DNA from: an uncultured Collinsella sp.
Lineage (GTDB): Bacteria > Actinomycetota > Coriobacteriia > Coriobacteriales > Coriobacteriaceae
NCBI GenBank assembly: GCA_958405565.1
Contig: CATYEN010000055.1
Span: 1 to 15,327, forward strand
Direction of reading: 5' to 3'
DNA: 15,327 nt
The notes beneath the pieces were generated by a model. The model had not been told where the DNA came from and did not search any database. It was given only the letters and a program-made list of their open reading frames with translations. This document shows, piece by piece, positions 1 to 6,974 of the stretch. Position 1 is the stretch's first letter. Each line of letters opens with the position of its first letter. The position numbers and the translations under genes are program-made.

Positions 1-234
1 TTCGGTTTTCGTGAATCGATCCTCATGTAGCTGGAAACCTCCGTAGTGCGTTTTTGCTGCGTTTAAGCTGCGTGTGATTCGATCGCGCTGCATAGTACCC
101 CGAGCAATTCGCGACCTGCGGTTTTACTCAAAAGGTGCACGTCAATTGCGTAAAACTCACATCCTCTCAACAGGAGTTTTCCACAACTCGAATGCATAAA
201 GCGTCTCAAAAACCCTGTTTTGGCATGCTCCCTA
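1..234. other. No gene recognised at left edge
   Basis: I see no convincing coding sequence here. Short open frames exist on both strands, but they lack a ribosome site and resemble no family I know. The stretch is less GC-rich than the genes. It contains a weak 7-bp inverted repeat (152-158 with 174-180) followed by a single sequence resembling a DnaA box. Whatever gene lies to the left starts or ends outside the window. Confidence 0.5.
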
Positions 235-278
235 TGCAAAAAAGGCGCCTGTGCAACCATTGTTCGCGCAGGCGCCTT
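235..278 (-). terminator. Intrinsic terminator of metY
   Basis: On the minus strand a 13-bp stem (266-278 with 242-254, one G-U pair, core AAGGCGCCTG) encloses an 11-nt loop and runs directly into six T residues (plus-strand A tract 238-243). It lies about 60 nt past the metY stop codon and points the right way. This is a textbook rho-independent terminator. Confidence 0.9.
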
Positions 279-338
279 GAGCAGGCATTTTATGCAGTTA
301 TACCTATCGAGTCGCAAGGGGTCCTTGCACAAGTCGCC

Positions 339-1649
339 TTACTCGTCCAGTGCGGCGAAGGCCTGCTTCAGATCCCAAATGATGTCCTCGGCGTTCTCGG
401 TACCGATGGAAAGGCGGATCGTGGAGGGCGTGATGTTCTGCTCGGCGAGCTCTTCGGCAGAGAGCTGGGAGTGCGTGGTGGTAGCCGGGTGCACGACGAG
501 AGACTTGACGTCGGCAACGTTGGCGAGCAGCGAGAACACCTGCAGGTGGTCGATGAACTTCCAAGCTGCCTCCTGGCCACCCTTAATCTCAAAGGTAAAG
601 ATCGAGGCACCACCGTTGGGGAAGTACTTCTGATAGAGCTCATGATCGGGGTGCTCAGGCAGGCTCGGGTGGTTCACCTTGGCAACATGGCTATCGCCGT
701 TCAGGAACTCGACAACCTTCTTGGTGTTCTCGACATGACGGTCGACGCGCAGCGACAGGGTCTCGGTGCCCTGGAGCAGGATCCAGGCGTTGAACGGGCT
801 GATGCATGCGCCCTCGTCGCGCAGCAGGATGGCGCGGACATAGGTAGCGAAGGCGGCGGGACCGACGGCCTCGGCAAACGAAACACCATGGTAGGAGGGG
901 TTGGGCTCGGCGATCTGGGCGTACTTGCCGCTCGCCTTCCAATCGAAGTTACCGCCGTCGACGATCACGCCGCCCAAGGACGTACCGTGACCACCGATGA
1001 ACTTGGTCGCAGAGTGGACAACGATGTTGGCGCCGTGCTCCAGCGGACGGAACAGGTACGGGGTGCCGAAAGTGTTGTCGACGACAACCGGCAGACCGTG
1101 CTTCTTGGCGACCTCAGAGATGGCATCGATGTTGGGGATGTCGGAGTTGGGGTTGCCGAGCGTCTCGAGGTAGATGACCGTGGTGTTGTCCTTGATGGCA
1201 CCCTCGACCTCGTCCAGGTTATGGGCATCGACAAACGTGGTCTCGACGCCAAACTGGGAGAGCGTGTGCTCCAGCAGGTTGTAGGAACCACCGTAGATTG
1301 TCTTCTGAGCAACCACATGGTCACCGGCCTGGGCGAGTGCCTGCAGGGTGTAGGTGATAGCGGCAGCACCGGAAGCAACGGCGAGGCCGGCCACGCCGCC
1401 CTCGAGCGCGGCGATACGGTCCTCGAAGACACCCTGGGTGGAGTTGGTCAGACGACCGTAGATGTTACCGGCGTCGGCAAGGCCAAAGCGGTCGGCGGCG
1501 TGCTGGGCGTTGCGGAACACGTAGCTCGTGGTCTGATAGATAGGCACGGCGCGGGCATCGGATGCGGGATCGGCGCTCTCCTGGCCAACGTGCAGCTGCA
1601 GGGTATCGAAACCAAAGGTGTGCTCGGGGTTGTTGATGAACTGGCTCAT
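339..1649 (-). CDS. metY: O-acetylhomoserine sulfhydrylase (PLP enzyme)
   Basis: A 436-residue Cys/Met-metabolism PLP enzyme of the O-acetylhomoserine (thiol)-lyase type. It joins sulfide or methanethiol to O-acetylhomoserine to make homocysteine or methionine in the cytosol. The length is normal for the MetY group and longer than the roughly 390 residues of cystathionine synthases and lyases. The PLP-binding lysine is K216 in SATKFIGGHG. The cofactor-contacting DNTFGTPYL segment is near residue 190, and the substrate-side NIYGRLTNST segment is near residue 62. The ATG at 1649 is chosen because AAGGAG lies 6-7 nt upstream and the protein then begins at the usual N terminus; the frame stays open further upstream but would read through the leader. 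The gene is monocistronic, with its own promoter and terminator, and is divergent from a LysR regulator that probably controls it. Use of O-acetylserine as well cannot be excluded. Confidence 0.93.
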   Translation of the reverse strand: MSQFINNPEHTFGFDTLQLHVGQESADPASDARAVPIYQTTSYVFRNAQHAADRFGLADAGNIYGRLTNSTQGVFEDRIAALEGGVAGLAVASGAAAITYTLQALAQAGDHVVAQKTIYGGSYNLLEHTLSQFGVETTFVDAHNLDEVEGAIKDNTTVIYLETLGNPNSDIPNIDAISEVAKKHGLPVVVDNTFGTPYLFRPLEHGANIVVHSATKFIGGHGTSLGGVIVDGGNFDWKASGKYAQIAEPNPSYHGVSFAEAVGPAAFATYVRAILLRDEGACISPFNAWILLQGTETLSLRVDRHVENTKKVVEFLNGDSHVAKVNHPSLPEHPDHELYQKYFPNGGASIFTFEIKGGQEAAWKFIDHLQVFSLLANVADVKSLVVHPATTTHSQLSAEELAEQNITPSTIRLSIGTENAEDIIWDLKQAFAALDE

Positions 1650-1704
1650 GATGATCTCCTTGATCGAACAAAAGTAAATAAATAAGAGAGAAGTAAGTCG
1701 CTGT

Positions 1705-1736
1705 CTCCTGATCACGCCGACGGGCGCAAACAGGAG
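1705..1736 (-). promoter_or_regulatory. Hairpin in metY leader
   Basis: Minus-strand RNA here folds as CUCCUG (1736-1731), a nearly paired internal step, CGCC, a 4-nt loop CGUC, GGCG, and CAGGAG (1710-1705): 14 stem positions with one mismatch and two G-U pairs. It covers the last seven codons and the stop of the upstream ORF. No T tract follows at once, so it is not a plain terminator. The CUCCU of the 5' arm is also complementary to AGGAG in the metY ribosome site (about 1656-1661), so an alternative pairing that hides that site is possible. Confidence 0.6.
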
Positions 1737-1765
1737 CCCGGCATTCGTCTTGGCAAGCAATTCAT
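1712..1765 (-). CDS. Upstream leader ORF of metY, 17 codons
   Basis: A short reading frame starting MNCLPRRM and ending at a TGA 62 nt before metY. Its ribosome site, AAAGGAGG with 7 nt spacing, is one of the strongest in the window. This site sits in the loop of a small 5-bp hairpin (1781-1785 with 1766-1770). Cysteine codons occur at positions 3 and 12; the second lies at the edge of the 5' arm of the leader hairpin. I know no protein like it. The placement in the leader of a sulfur-assimilation gene suggests a leader peptide that senses translation, possibly of cysteine codons, but two cysteines are not a run and no experiment supports this. Confidence 0.5.
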   Translation of the reverse strand: MNCLPRRMPGSCLRPSA

Positions 1766-1833
1766 ATGCGGGCCTCCTTTCGCATCCCGGTTTCGTGGTC
1801 GGCCTAATTACCTACCGCCTTTGTGTGTTTTGA

Positions 1834-1862
1834 ATAGTACGAGCATTGTTTCGCTCGGTCAA
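1834..1862 (-). promoter_or_regulatory. sigma70 promoter of metY
   Basis: Minus-strand TTGACC (plus 1857-1862) and TACTAT (plus 1834-1839) are separated by exactly 17 bp. This predicts transcription from about 1827 and a 5' leader of about 180 nt. The spacer carries a small GAGC/GCTC dyad. Confidence 0.75.
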
Positions 1863-1884
1863 TCACTTAAAAGCGCTAACCTGT

Positions 1885-1901
1885 TATCTGTTTTATAGAT
1901 A
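1885..1901. promoter_or_regulatory. LysR-type operator (T-N11-A dyad)
   Basis: TATCT, seven bases, then AGATA forms a perfect dyad that contains the classical T-N11-A core. Its centre is about 66 bp upstream of the predicted metY transcription start, the usual place for the recognition site of LysR activators. It also lies 21 bp before the regulator's own ATG, so it could serve autorepression as well. Confidence 0.65.
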
Positions 1902-1922
1902 GCAATCGAAAGGATGGCGTCG

Positions 1923-2861
1923 ATGACCCTTCAGCAGCTTCGTTTTCTGATCGCTGTGGCAGAGTCCGGCTCAATCAACGCCGCAGCCCAACGCCTCTAT
2001 ACCGCTCAGTCCAACATCTCAAACGCCGTCAAAAGCCTGGAGCAGGAGCTCCACTTGGAAATCTTCACGCGCTCCAGCCGCGGTGTCACGCTCACCAACG
2101 ACGGCACCGAGCTTTTGGGTTATGCGCGCCAGGTTGTAGAACAGGCCGATATGCTCGAGGCACGTTACGAGGACGGCGGCACCCCGCAAGCCCGCCTCGC
2201 CATCTCCGCCCAGCACTATGCCTTTTCGGTCGAAGCCTTCGTCAACGTGGTCGAGCGTTGCCGCGACAGCAAGTTCGAGTTCATCATGCGCGAGACCACC
2301 ACATCGCAGATCATCGATGACGTCCGTGCGTTTCGCAGCGACATCGGCATCCTCTATCTAGACGACTTTAACGCTCGCGTCCTGCAGAAAGCCTTTACCG
2401 ACGCCCGTGCGACCTTCCATCCTCTCTTCGACGCAACGGTTCACGTCTTCGTGAGCGAGCACCACCCGCTCGCCCGCCGCCCGCAGCTGTCCCTTGCCGA
2501 CCTTACGCCCTACACCCGCTACAGCTTTGAGCAAGGCACCTCGAACTCCTTCTATTATGCCGAGGAGCCGTTTAGCTATATCCCCTGCGACCGCAACATT
2601 CGAGTCTCGGACCGTGGCACGCTCACCAACCTACTCATCACCTCGAACGGCTACACCTTGTCGACCGGCGTGCTCTCAAACGAAATGCAATGGGGCATGG
2701 CATCGATCCCGTTGGCAGACGCCCCGACGATGCGCGTGGGCTACATCATGCACGACGAGCGCAAGCCCTCTCCCCTGCTGCAGCAATATCTCGATGAGCT
2801 CGACCGCATCATCCGCGAAAGCCAACCTTCGGGCAACGAGGTAGAAGCGGTGGAACACTAG
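1923..2861 (+). CDS. LysR-family transcriptional regulator
   Basis: A 312-residue LysR regulator. Residues 1-60 form the winged helix-turn-helix (MTLQQLRFL, AAQRLYTAQSNISNAVKSLE, GVTLTNDG), and about residues 90-300 the periplasmic-binding-protein-like effector domain. The second of two in-frame ATGs is chosen: it gives the family's usual MTLQQL start and puts GAAAGG at a 9-nt spacing, while the ATG at 1914 would directly touch that motif. The N terminus resembles CysB/CysL-like regulators. Together with the divergent metY this suggests control of sulfur amino acid synthesis, perhaps with O-acetylserine or O-acetylhomoserine as ligand; that ligand is a guess. A T-N11-A dyad is present between the two genes. 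Confidence 0.92.
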   Translation: MTLQQLRFLIAVAESGSINAAAQRLYTAQSNISNAVKSLEQELHLEIFTRSSRGVTLTNDGTELLGYARQVVEQADMLEARYEDGGTPQARLAISAQHYAFSVEAFVNVVERCRDSKFEFIMRETTTSQIIDDVRAFRSDIGILYLDDFNARVLQKAFTDARATFHPLFDATVHVFVSEHHPLARRPQLSLADLTPYTRYSFEQGTSNSFYYAEEPFSYIPCDRNIRVSDRGTLTNLLITSNGYTLSTGVLSNEMQWGMASIPLADAPTMRVGYIMHDERKPSPLLQQYLDELDRIIRESQPSGNEVEAVEH

Positions 2862-2924
2862 CCCTCAACGGACGTGGCGCTACAATGGACACCCACGAGA
2901 AAAGCACCCAGCGAAAGGAACCAT

Positions 2925-3410
2925 GTGAAGGTCATCATCTACACCGACGGCTCGGCCCGATCAAATCCGGGACGCGGCGGCTACGGCGCCGTGCTCAAAT
3001 ACACCAACCCCGCCGGCAAGACCTTTACCTCCGAGCTTTCGCGCGGCTACGCCAAGACCACCAACAACCGCATGGAGCTCATGGCCGTCATCGTGGCGCT
3101 CGAAGCGCTCAACCGCCCCTGCGAGGTCGAGGTCCATTCCGACTCGCAGTACGTCGTCAACGCCTTTAACAAGCATTGGATCGACGGCTGGAAAAAGCGC
3201 GGTTGGAAGACCGCCAACAAGCAACCCGTCAAGAACCGCGACCTGTGGGAGCGCCTACTCACCGCCAAAAGCAAGCACAAGGTTGAGTTCATCTGGGTTA
3301 AGGGTCACGCCGGTCACGAGCTCAACGAGCGCTGCGATGAGCTCGCCACCACGGCGGCCGACGGCAGCAACCTCGATATCGACGCCGGCTTTAACGAGAG
3401 CGACCTGTAA
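2925..3410 (+). CDS. rnhA: Ribonuclease HI
   Basis: A 161-residue RNase HI, which cuts the RNA strand of RNA-DNA hybrids left by Okazaki priming and R-loops. The full catalytic set is present: D8 (YTDGS), E51 (RMEL), D73 (HSDSQY), H128 (KGHAGH) and D138 (CDELA). The basic handle region (KHWIDGWKKRGWK, residues 83-95) is kept. The start is a GTG at 2925, preceded by AAAGGA at good spacing and giving the canonical VKVIIYTDGS beginning. An out-of-frame ATG two bases upstream reads only ATGTGA. The gene follows the LysR gene by 63 nt in the same direction and may be read with it. A C-terminal tail of about 16 acidic residues lies beyond the fold. Confidence 0.93.
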   Translation: MKVIIYTDGSARSNPGRGGYGAVLKYTNPAGKTFTSELSRGYAKTTNNRMELMAVIVALEALNRPCEVEVHSDSQYVVNAFNKHWIDGWKKRGWKTANKQPVKNRDLWERLLTAKSKHKVEFIWVKGHAGHELNERCDELATTAADGSNLDIDAGFNESDL

Positions 3411-3483
3411 TAGCGTTTTCGCGCAGCTTTATATCCCCACGCGCTACACTCATCCTGTAGACCAAACAACGCAAGGGAGACGT

Positions 3484-4584
3484 ATGCTGCGCATCGCGAC
3501 CATCGGCACATCCATGATCACAGACGACTTTATCCAAGTCGTCAACGCCAACGACCAAGCCGCGTTTGTGGGCACGCTTTCACGCGATGCCAATCGCGGT
3601 GCCGCCTTTACCGCCGAGCGCGGTGGCGAGCGAAACTTTACTTCACTCGATGAACTCGCGGCAGCCGCCGACGTCGACGCCGTCTATATCGGCAGCCCTA
3701 ACGCGCTTCACTACGAGCAGGCCCTTGCCTGCATCGCCGGTGGCAAGCACGTCATCGTCGAGAAGCCCTTCTGCGCCACCGAAGCGCAGGCGCTGGAAGT
3801 CTTCCGCGCTGCCGAGGCAGCAGGTGTCGTGGCCCTCGAGGCCATGCGTCCCCTCCACGACCCCGCCTTCCACGCCATCGAGGACGCCCTGGGCGAGATC
3901 GCCCCCATCCGCCGCGCCTCATTGCGCTTTGGCAAATATTCCTCGCGCTACAACGAGATTCTCGCGGGACGCGCCACCAATATCTTCGACTGCAATATGG
4001 CATCGGGTTCCCTCATGGACATTGGCGTCTACACCGTCGAGCCCATGGTCGAGATTTTCGGCATGCCCTCCGGCCTTACGAGCATGGCTACTCTGCTCGA
4101 CCCCGCCACGCGACAGCTCACGAACGGACCCATCGACGGCTGCGGTTCCATCCTCGCCAGCTACGGCGGTGGCCGTATCTCCGTCGAGCTCGCGCACTCC
4201 AAAATAACGAATGACCTGCTGCCCTCGCAGATCGAAGGCGAGCGTGGCACTATCCAGATCGACCATCTGTCCACGCCCCGCAACGTCCGCATCGACTATC
4301 GCGGCGATGTCGTACGCGGCTCGGCGACCGAGGCACCGCGCGAACAGGGCGACAACGGCCGCGTGCTCGACCTGCCCAAATCGAGCAACACTATGGAATA
4401 CGAACTCACAGACTTTATCACCGCCATCGGCGGCATCGATAACGTTAAGGAAGAGATTTGGGAGACCCCGGCGGGACGTCACGAACTTGGCCACTACCGC
4501 GATGTCACGCTCGTCTCATTGCGCATCATGGATGCCGTGCGCCAGCAGGCGGGCATCGCCTTTCCCGCCGATTCGCAGAACTAG
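3484..4584 (+). CDS. Gfo/Idh/MocA-family NAD(P)-dependent oxidoreductase
   Basis: A 366-residue dehydrogenase of the glucose-fructose oxidoreductase / inositol dehydrogenase family. The N-terminal Rossmann fold begins MLRIATIGTSMIT, with the GTSxIT form of the nucleotide loop instead of GxGxxG. The family signature EKP is at 93-95 (HVIVEKPFCAT), and the second domain has the DIGVY motif near residue 180. Such enzymes oxidise or reduce sugar, inositol or cyclic polyol carbons; the substrate cannot be told from sequence. AGGGAG lies just upstream of the ATG at 3484; the open frame extends further left but overlaps rnhA and has no family similarity there. The acylphosphatase gene begins 8 nt after its stop, suggesting one transcript. 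Confidence 0.88.
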   Translation: MLRIATIGTSMITDDFIQVVNANDQAAFVGTLSRDANRGAAFTAERGGERNFTSLDELAAAADVDAVYIGSPNALHYEQALACIAGGKHVIVEKPFCATEAQALEVFRAAEAAGVVALEAMRPLHDPAFHAIEDALGEIAPIRRASLRFGKYSSRYNEILAGRATNIFDCNMASGSLMDIGVYTVEPMVEIFGMPSGLTSMATLLDPATRQLTNGPIDGCGSILASYGGGRISVELAHSKITNDLLPSQIEGERGTIQIDHLSTPRNVRIDYRGDVVRGSATEAPREQGDNGRVLDLPKSSNTMEYELTDFITAIGGIDNVKEEIWETPAGRHELGHYRDVTLVSLRIMDAVRQQAGIAFPADSQN

Positions 4585-4592
4585 GTCATGCC

Positions 4593-4994
4593 ATGGGGTT
4601 TTTCGATCAGCTCTTTTCCGGCGCCAAGCGCGAGCCTCAAAAGCCTTCTTCTCTGGAGATGGAGCTACGCCAACGCCTTACCGTCCTAGCTGGTGATAAC
4701 GCAACCAGCAGCGTGCCTCAACGGTATTTCTTGCGCTGGGAGGGACAGGTCCAAGGCGTTGGTTTTCGCTTTACCAACACCAACCTCGCGCAAGCACGTG
4801 CACTCACCGGCTGGGTGCGTAACATGGAAGACGGTTCAGTCGAGATGGAGATACAGGGAGCTCCGGCAAACATCCTATCTCATCTCGAGGCGCTTCATGC
4901 CTCCTACGAGCGCATGGGGACGCGTTTTCGCCTCGTAGACGCCCAGGCCCGAGCCTCACTTGCCGATGAAGACAGTTTCATTCCTCGTTATTAG
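4593..4994 (+). CDS. Acylphosphatase with N-terminal extension
   Basis: A 133-residue protein whose residues about 44-133 are a complete acylphosphatase domain. The signature GQVQGVGFR carries the phosphate-binding R59, and GWVRNMEDG carries the catalytic N77. The enzyme hydrolyses carboxyl-phosphate bonds such as acetyl phosphate or 1,3-bisphosphoglycerate. Most bacterial acylphosphatases are only about 90 residues. The extra 43 residues (MGFFDQLFSGAKREPQ onward) have an amphipathic start and a charged, disordered look, and could be a targeting or interaction tail. The ATG is 8 nt after the oxidoreductase stop and its ribosome site is weak, which fits translational coupling. A later start inside the extension is possible but no better site is seen. 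Confidence 0.85.
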   Translation: MGFFDQLFSGAKREPQKPSSLEMELRQRLTVLAGDNATSSVPQRYFLRWEGQVQGVGFRFTNTNLAQARALTGWVRNMEDGSVEMEIQGAPANILSHLEALHASYERMGTRFRLVDAQARASLADEDSFIPRY

Positions 4995-5055
4995 TATTGT
5001 GTGCTAAATACGGTATCATTTACCTACGACCGTTGATAGAAAAGAGGCGAGGCGC

Positions 5056-5436
5056 ATGGCAGTACAAAGACGAAATACCAAACAGCGAAAGCTGGTCTTG
5101 GACGCCGTGCGCCAAAGCTATAGCCACCCCACCGCCGACGAGATCTACAACGCTGTACGCGAGCAGGACGACAAGATCAGTCGCGGCACGGTCTACCGCA
5201 ACCTCAACCTTTTAGCAGACGCGGGAGAAATCCTCTCCATCAAGACGCCGGGCGGCAGCCGCTTCGACCGCACGACCGAACCGCACGCTCACGTTATCTG
5301 CACCTCATGCAGCCGCGTCATCGATGTGCCCTTGCCGTTCGATGCCCAACTCGACGCCCGTGCAAGCGAGGAAACCGGCTGGCATATCACCTCGCACTAC
5401 ACCATCTTCGAAGGCCTCTGCCCCAACTGCCGGTAG
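5056..5436 (+). CDS. perR: Fur-family peroxide-sensing repressor (PerR-like)
   Basis: A 126-residue Fur-family metalloregulator. It has an N-terminal winged helix (TADEIYNAVR, SRGTVYRNLNLL) and a C-terminal dimer domain with the structural zinc site C82/C85 (CTSC) and C122/C125 (CPNC). The predicted iron or manganese ligands H24, D71, H77, H79 and D90 match the spacing of Bacillus subtilis PerR H37, D85, H91, H93 and D104. An aspartate at the last position, where Fur has glutamate, marks the peroxide-sensing branch. It would repress catalase, peroxiredoxin, rubrerythrin or metal-storage genes until its iron-bound histidines are oxidised. The ATG follows a GAGGCGAGG ribosome site. None of the usual targets is in this window. 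It stands alone, convergent with the HAD gene and separated from it by a long palindrome. Confidence 0.85.
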   Translation: MAVQRRNTKQRKLVLDAVRQSYSHPTADEIYNAVREQDDKISRGTVYRNLNLLADAGEILSIKTPGGSRFDRTTEPHAHVICTSCSRVIDVPLPFDAQLDARASEETGWHITSHYTIFEGLCPNCR

Positions 5437-5438
5437 AA

Positions 5439-5509
5439 ATTTGGGACATGCCTAGAAATCTACCTTCCGGACATCGCGGCAAAAGTAGATTTCTAGGCAT
5501 GTCCCAAAT
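5439..5509. repeat. 25-bp perfect inverted repeat between convergent genes
   Basis: The left arm 5439-5463 (core GGGACATGCCTAGAAATC) and right arm 5485-5509 are perfect reverse complements with a 21-nt spacer. The structure fills nearly the whole gap between the perR stop (5436) and the HAD stop (5512). It could stop transcription from both sides, but there is no T tract on either side, and the AT-rich arms contain CTAG, a tetramer usually avoided in bacterial genomes. This makes a dispersed palindromic repeat as likely as a terminator. Confidence 0.85.
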
Positions 5510-5511
5510 AT

Positions 5512-6309
5512 CTACTCGGATAGTAGGCGGCGAAGCTCCTCTTCCACCGTGTGCACGTAGCGCACGCGGTCGTTGACGCCGCGCATCGTGGGGTTGCAGT
5601 TCTCCATCAGGCGGGGGTGGCCCACTACGTTGAGCATATCGCGGTCGTTTTCGTTATCGCCAAACGCCATCATCTCATCGGGCGAAATACCCAGGGCACG
5701 ACCGTAATCGGCAAGCGCGGAGCCCTTGCCCGAATCGAAACCGATAAAGTCCGTCCATTCGGTTCCCGATGTCATGACATCGACTCGATCACTAAAGTGG
5801 CGCTCGAAATACTCCAGCGCCGCCGGCTGCTCCGCCTCGGGCGTCTGGAAGGCAATCTTAATGACATCCTCGTCAATGTCTTCGGGACGGTCGACTACCG
5901 CCACATCACAATGGACCTCATAACGCAGGTGGTCAACAAACGCATCGTTGCCGCTCATGGTGTAGAGGTGTCCCTCGCACGAAAGAGTCACGTCGGCATG
6001 GGGGTACGCAACCACGGCATTAGCGATATCCATGGCCAGGCCACGCTCCATAGAACGCTTGACCACGGCACGCCCCTCGCTCATGACCAGGGCTCCGTTT
6101 TCGCATACATAGGCGAGTTCATCGGCCACCGGGGCAAACAGGTAGCGCAGGCTCGCATATTGACGGCCACTCGCCGGCATAAACACGATACCGCGACGAT
6201 GCAGCTCATCGATAAGCTCAAAGGCCTCGGAACGCGGCTCGCGCTCCCCCGGATGCAGCAACGTGCCGTCCAAATCGCATGCAATCAGCTTGATTCCCTC
6301 AAGACCCAT
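5512..6309 (-). CDS. Cof-type HAD-superfamily phosphatase
   Basis: A 265-residue haloacid dehalogenase-fold phosphatase of the Cof (class IIB) group. Motif I is D12-L-D14-G-T, motif II S47 in ASGR, motif III K195 in GKGSAL, and motif IV GDNEND at 217-222, with the class IIB cap in between (about 85-190). Such enzymes remove phosphate from sugar phosphates, FMN, PLP or pyrimidine intermediates; the substrate is not predictable. The length is typical when starting from the ATG at 6309, which follows GGGGGAA. An earlier in-frame ATG at 6384 would add 25 residues without similarity. It lies 83 nt after the UreE-like gene with no obvious terminator between, so it may share that transcript. Confidence 0.9.
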   Translation of the reverse strand: MGLEGIKLIACDLDGTLLHPGEREPRSEAFELIDELHRRGIVFMPASGRQYASLRYLFAPVADELAYVCENGALVMSEGRAVVKRSMERGLAMDIANAVVAYPHADVTLSCEGHLYTMSGNDAFVDHLRYEVHCDVAVVDRPEDIDEDVIKIAFQTPEAEQPAALEYFERHFSDRVDVMTSGTEWTDFIGFDSGKGSALADYGRALGISPDEMMAFGDNENDRDMLNVVGHPRLMENCNPTMRGVNDRVRYVHTVEEELRRLLSE

Positions 6310-6392
6310 ATGCTTCCCCCAAAGCTTCCTATCAACAGCAAGACGGACTTTGATTGGTCGCTCCTCAAAGCCCGTCTTACGCATACGCGCAC

Positions 6393-6971
6393 TTAGCCGC
6401 GCGTCTTTTTTACGATGGTAAAGTCGGGAGCCATGCTCACGACGACCTCCGCCGCACTCGACGCAAAGCGCCGGTCCGCATCGAGTTCACGGGTAACCAC
6501 CGAGAGCCGAACACCCTCGACACCCCGAAGCATGCGGCCCAAAACAGGCTGCACCGGCGTATACATGCGCACGGTATGCTCGTCCGAGTCACCCCGGAAG
6601 AGCGGCGCATGCATGTTGCCGATCTCCCAGCACGCATGCGCGAGTGCAATCGGATCCATGCGGTCGACTTCGACCAAATAAACCTCGGCGCTGCGCAGGC
6701 GCACGACAACCGCCACGGACACCACGCCCGAACGGTCAATGGCGAGCACATCGCCATCGGCAAGACGACCGCCGTCGGCAGTATCCAGCCGAACATCAAT
6801 CGTGCGCCCCAGCTCCGTCACGCCCACAAACGCGCATACATCAGCCTGATCCCAATCGAGCAGCAGCTCGTCAACTTCAAAGACACCGCCCAGCTCCCGG
6901 CGAAGCAAAAGCTCATAGGACGGATCGTTGAGATTTCCCAAGCATGTCGTCGAAATCAAGCGTTCAGGCAT
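6393..6971 (-). CDS. UreE-like metallochaperone, orphan
   Basis: A 192-residue protein whose central and C-terminal parts resemble the urease accessory metallochaperone UreE. Residues about 45-95 look like the UreE N-terminal beta domain (GGRLADGDVL near 67-76). Residues 97-165 match the metal-binding domain, with AHACWEIGNMHAPLF aligning to the family's YHLGNRHVPLQ. Histidine H121 corresponds to the conserved dimer-interface metal ligand, and H132 is a second candidate. There is no histidine-rich C-terminal tail. Known UreE proteins deliver nickel to urease, but no urease gene is in the window. The gene begins 3 nt after the stop of a SlyD-like isomerase, a family that also includes nickel chaperones, so the pair may be functionally linked. 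A different metal or client is quite possible. The first 40 residues are of unknown kind. Confidence 0.7.
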   Translation of the reverse strand: MPERLISTTCLGNLNDPSYELLLRRELGGVFEVDELLLDWDQADVCAFVGVTELGRTIDVRLDTADGGRLADGDVLAIDRSGVVSVAVVVRLRSAEVYLVEVDRMDPIALAHACWEIGNMHAPLFRGDSDEHTVRMYTPVQPVLGRMLRGVEGVRLSVVTRELDADRRFASSAAEVVVSMAPDFTIVKKTRG

Positions 6972-6974
6972 ACT

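Noticed and set aside
177..187. DnaA-box-like TTTTCCACA near the left edge
   Set aside because: A single imperfect box without an AT-rich unwinding region or partners; no sign of an origin.
135..1685. Long open frame on the plus strand opposite metY
   Set aside because: It is fully antisense to a well-supported enzyme gene, has no recognisable domain, and arises from GC-rich codon bias. The same holds for the long plus-strand frame 12146-14260 opposite nrdD.
1650..1830. SAM riboswitch in the metY leader
   Set aside because: The conserved core of SAM-I or SAM-IV type elements is not seen; the leader ORF and hairpin explain the space better.
2876..3459. TACAAT and TACACT hexamers upstream of rnhA and the oxidoreductase
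   Set aside because: Both lack a recognisable -35 element at proper spacing, so I did not list them as promoters.
3919..4494. Minus-strand frame opposite the Gfo/Idh/MocA gene
   Set aside because: No family similarity or ribosome site; the opposite strand has clear motifs.
4991..5019. Possible perR promoter (TTAGTA-N17-TATCAT) and a TTAG/CTAA dyad as PerR box
   Set aside because: The -35 matches poorly, and the dyad does not fit the 7-1-7 PerR box. Autoregulation may exist but is not supported here.
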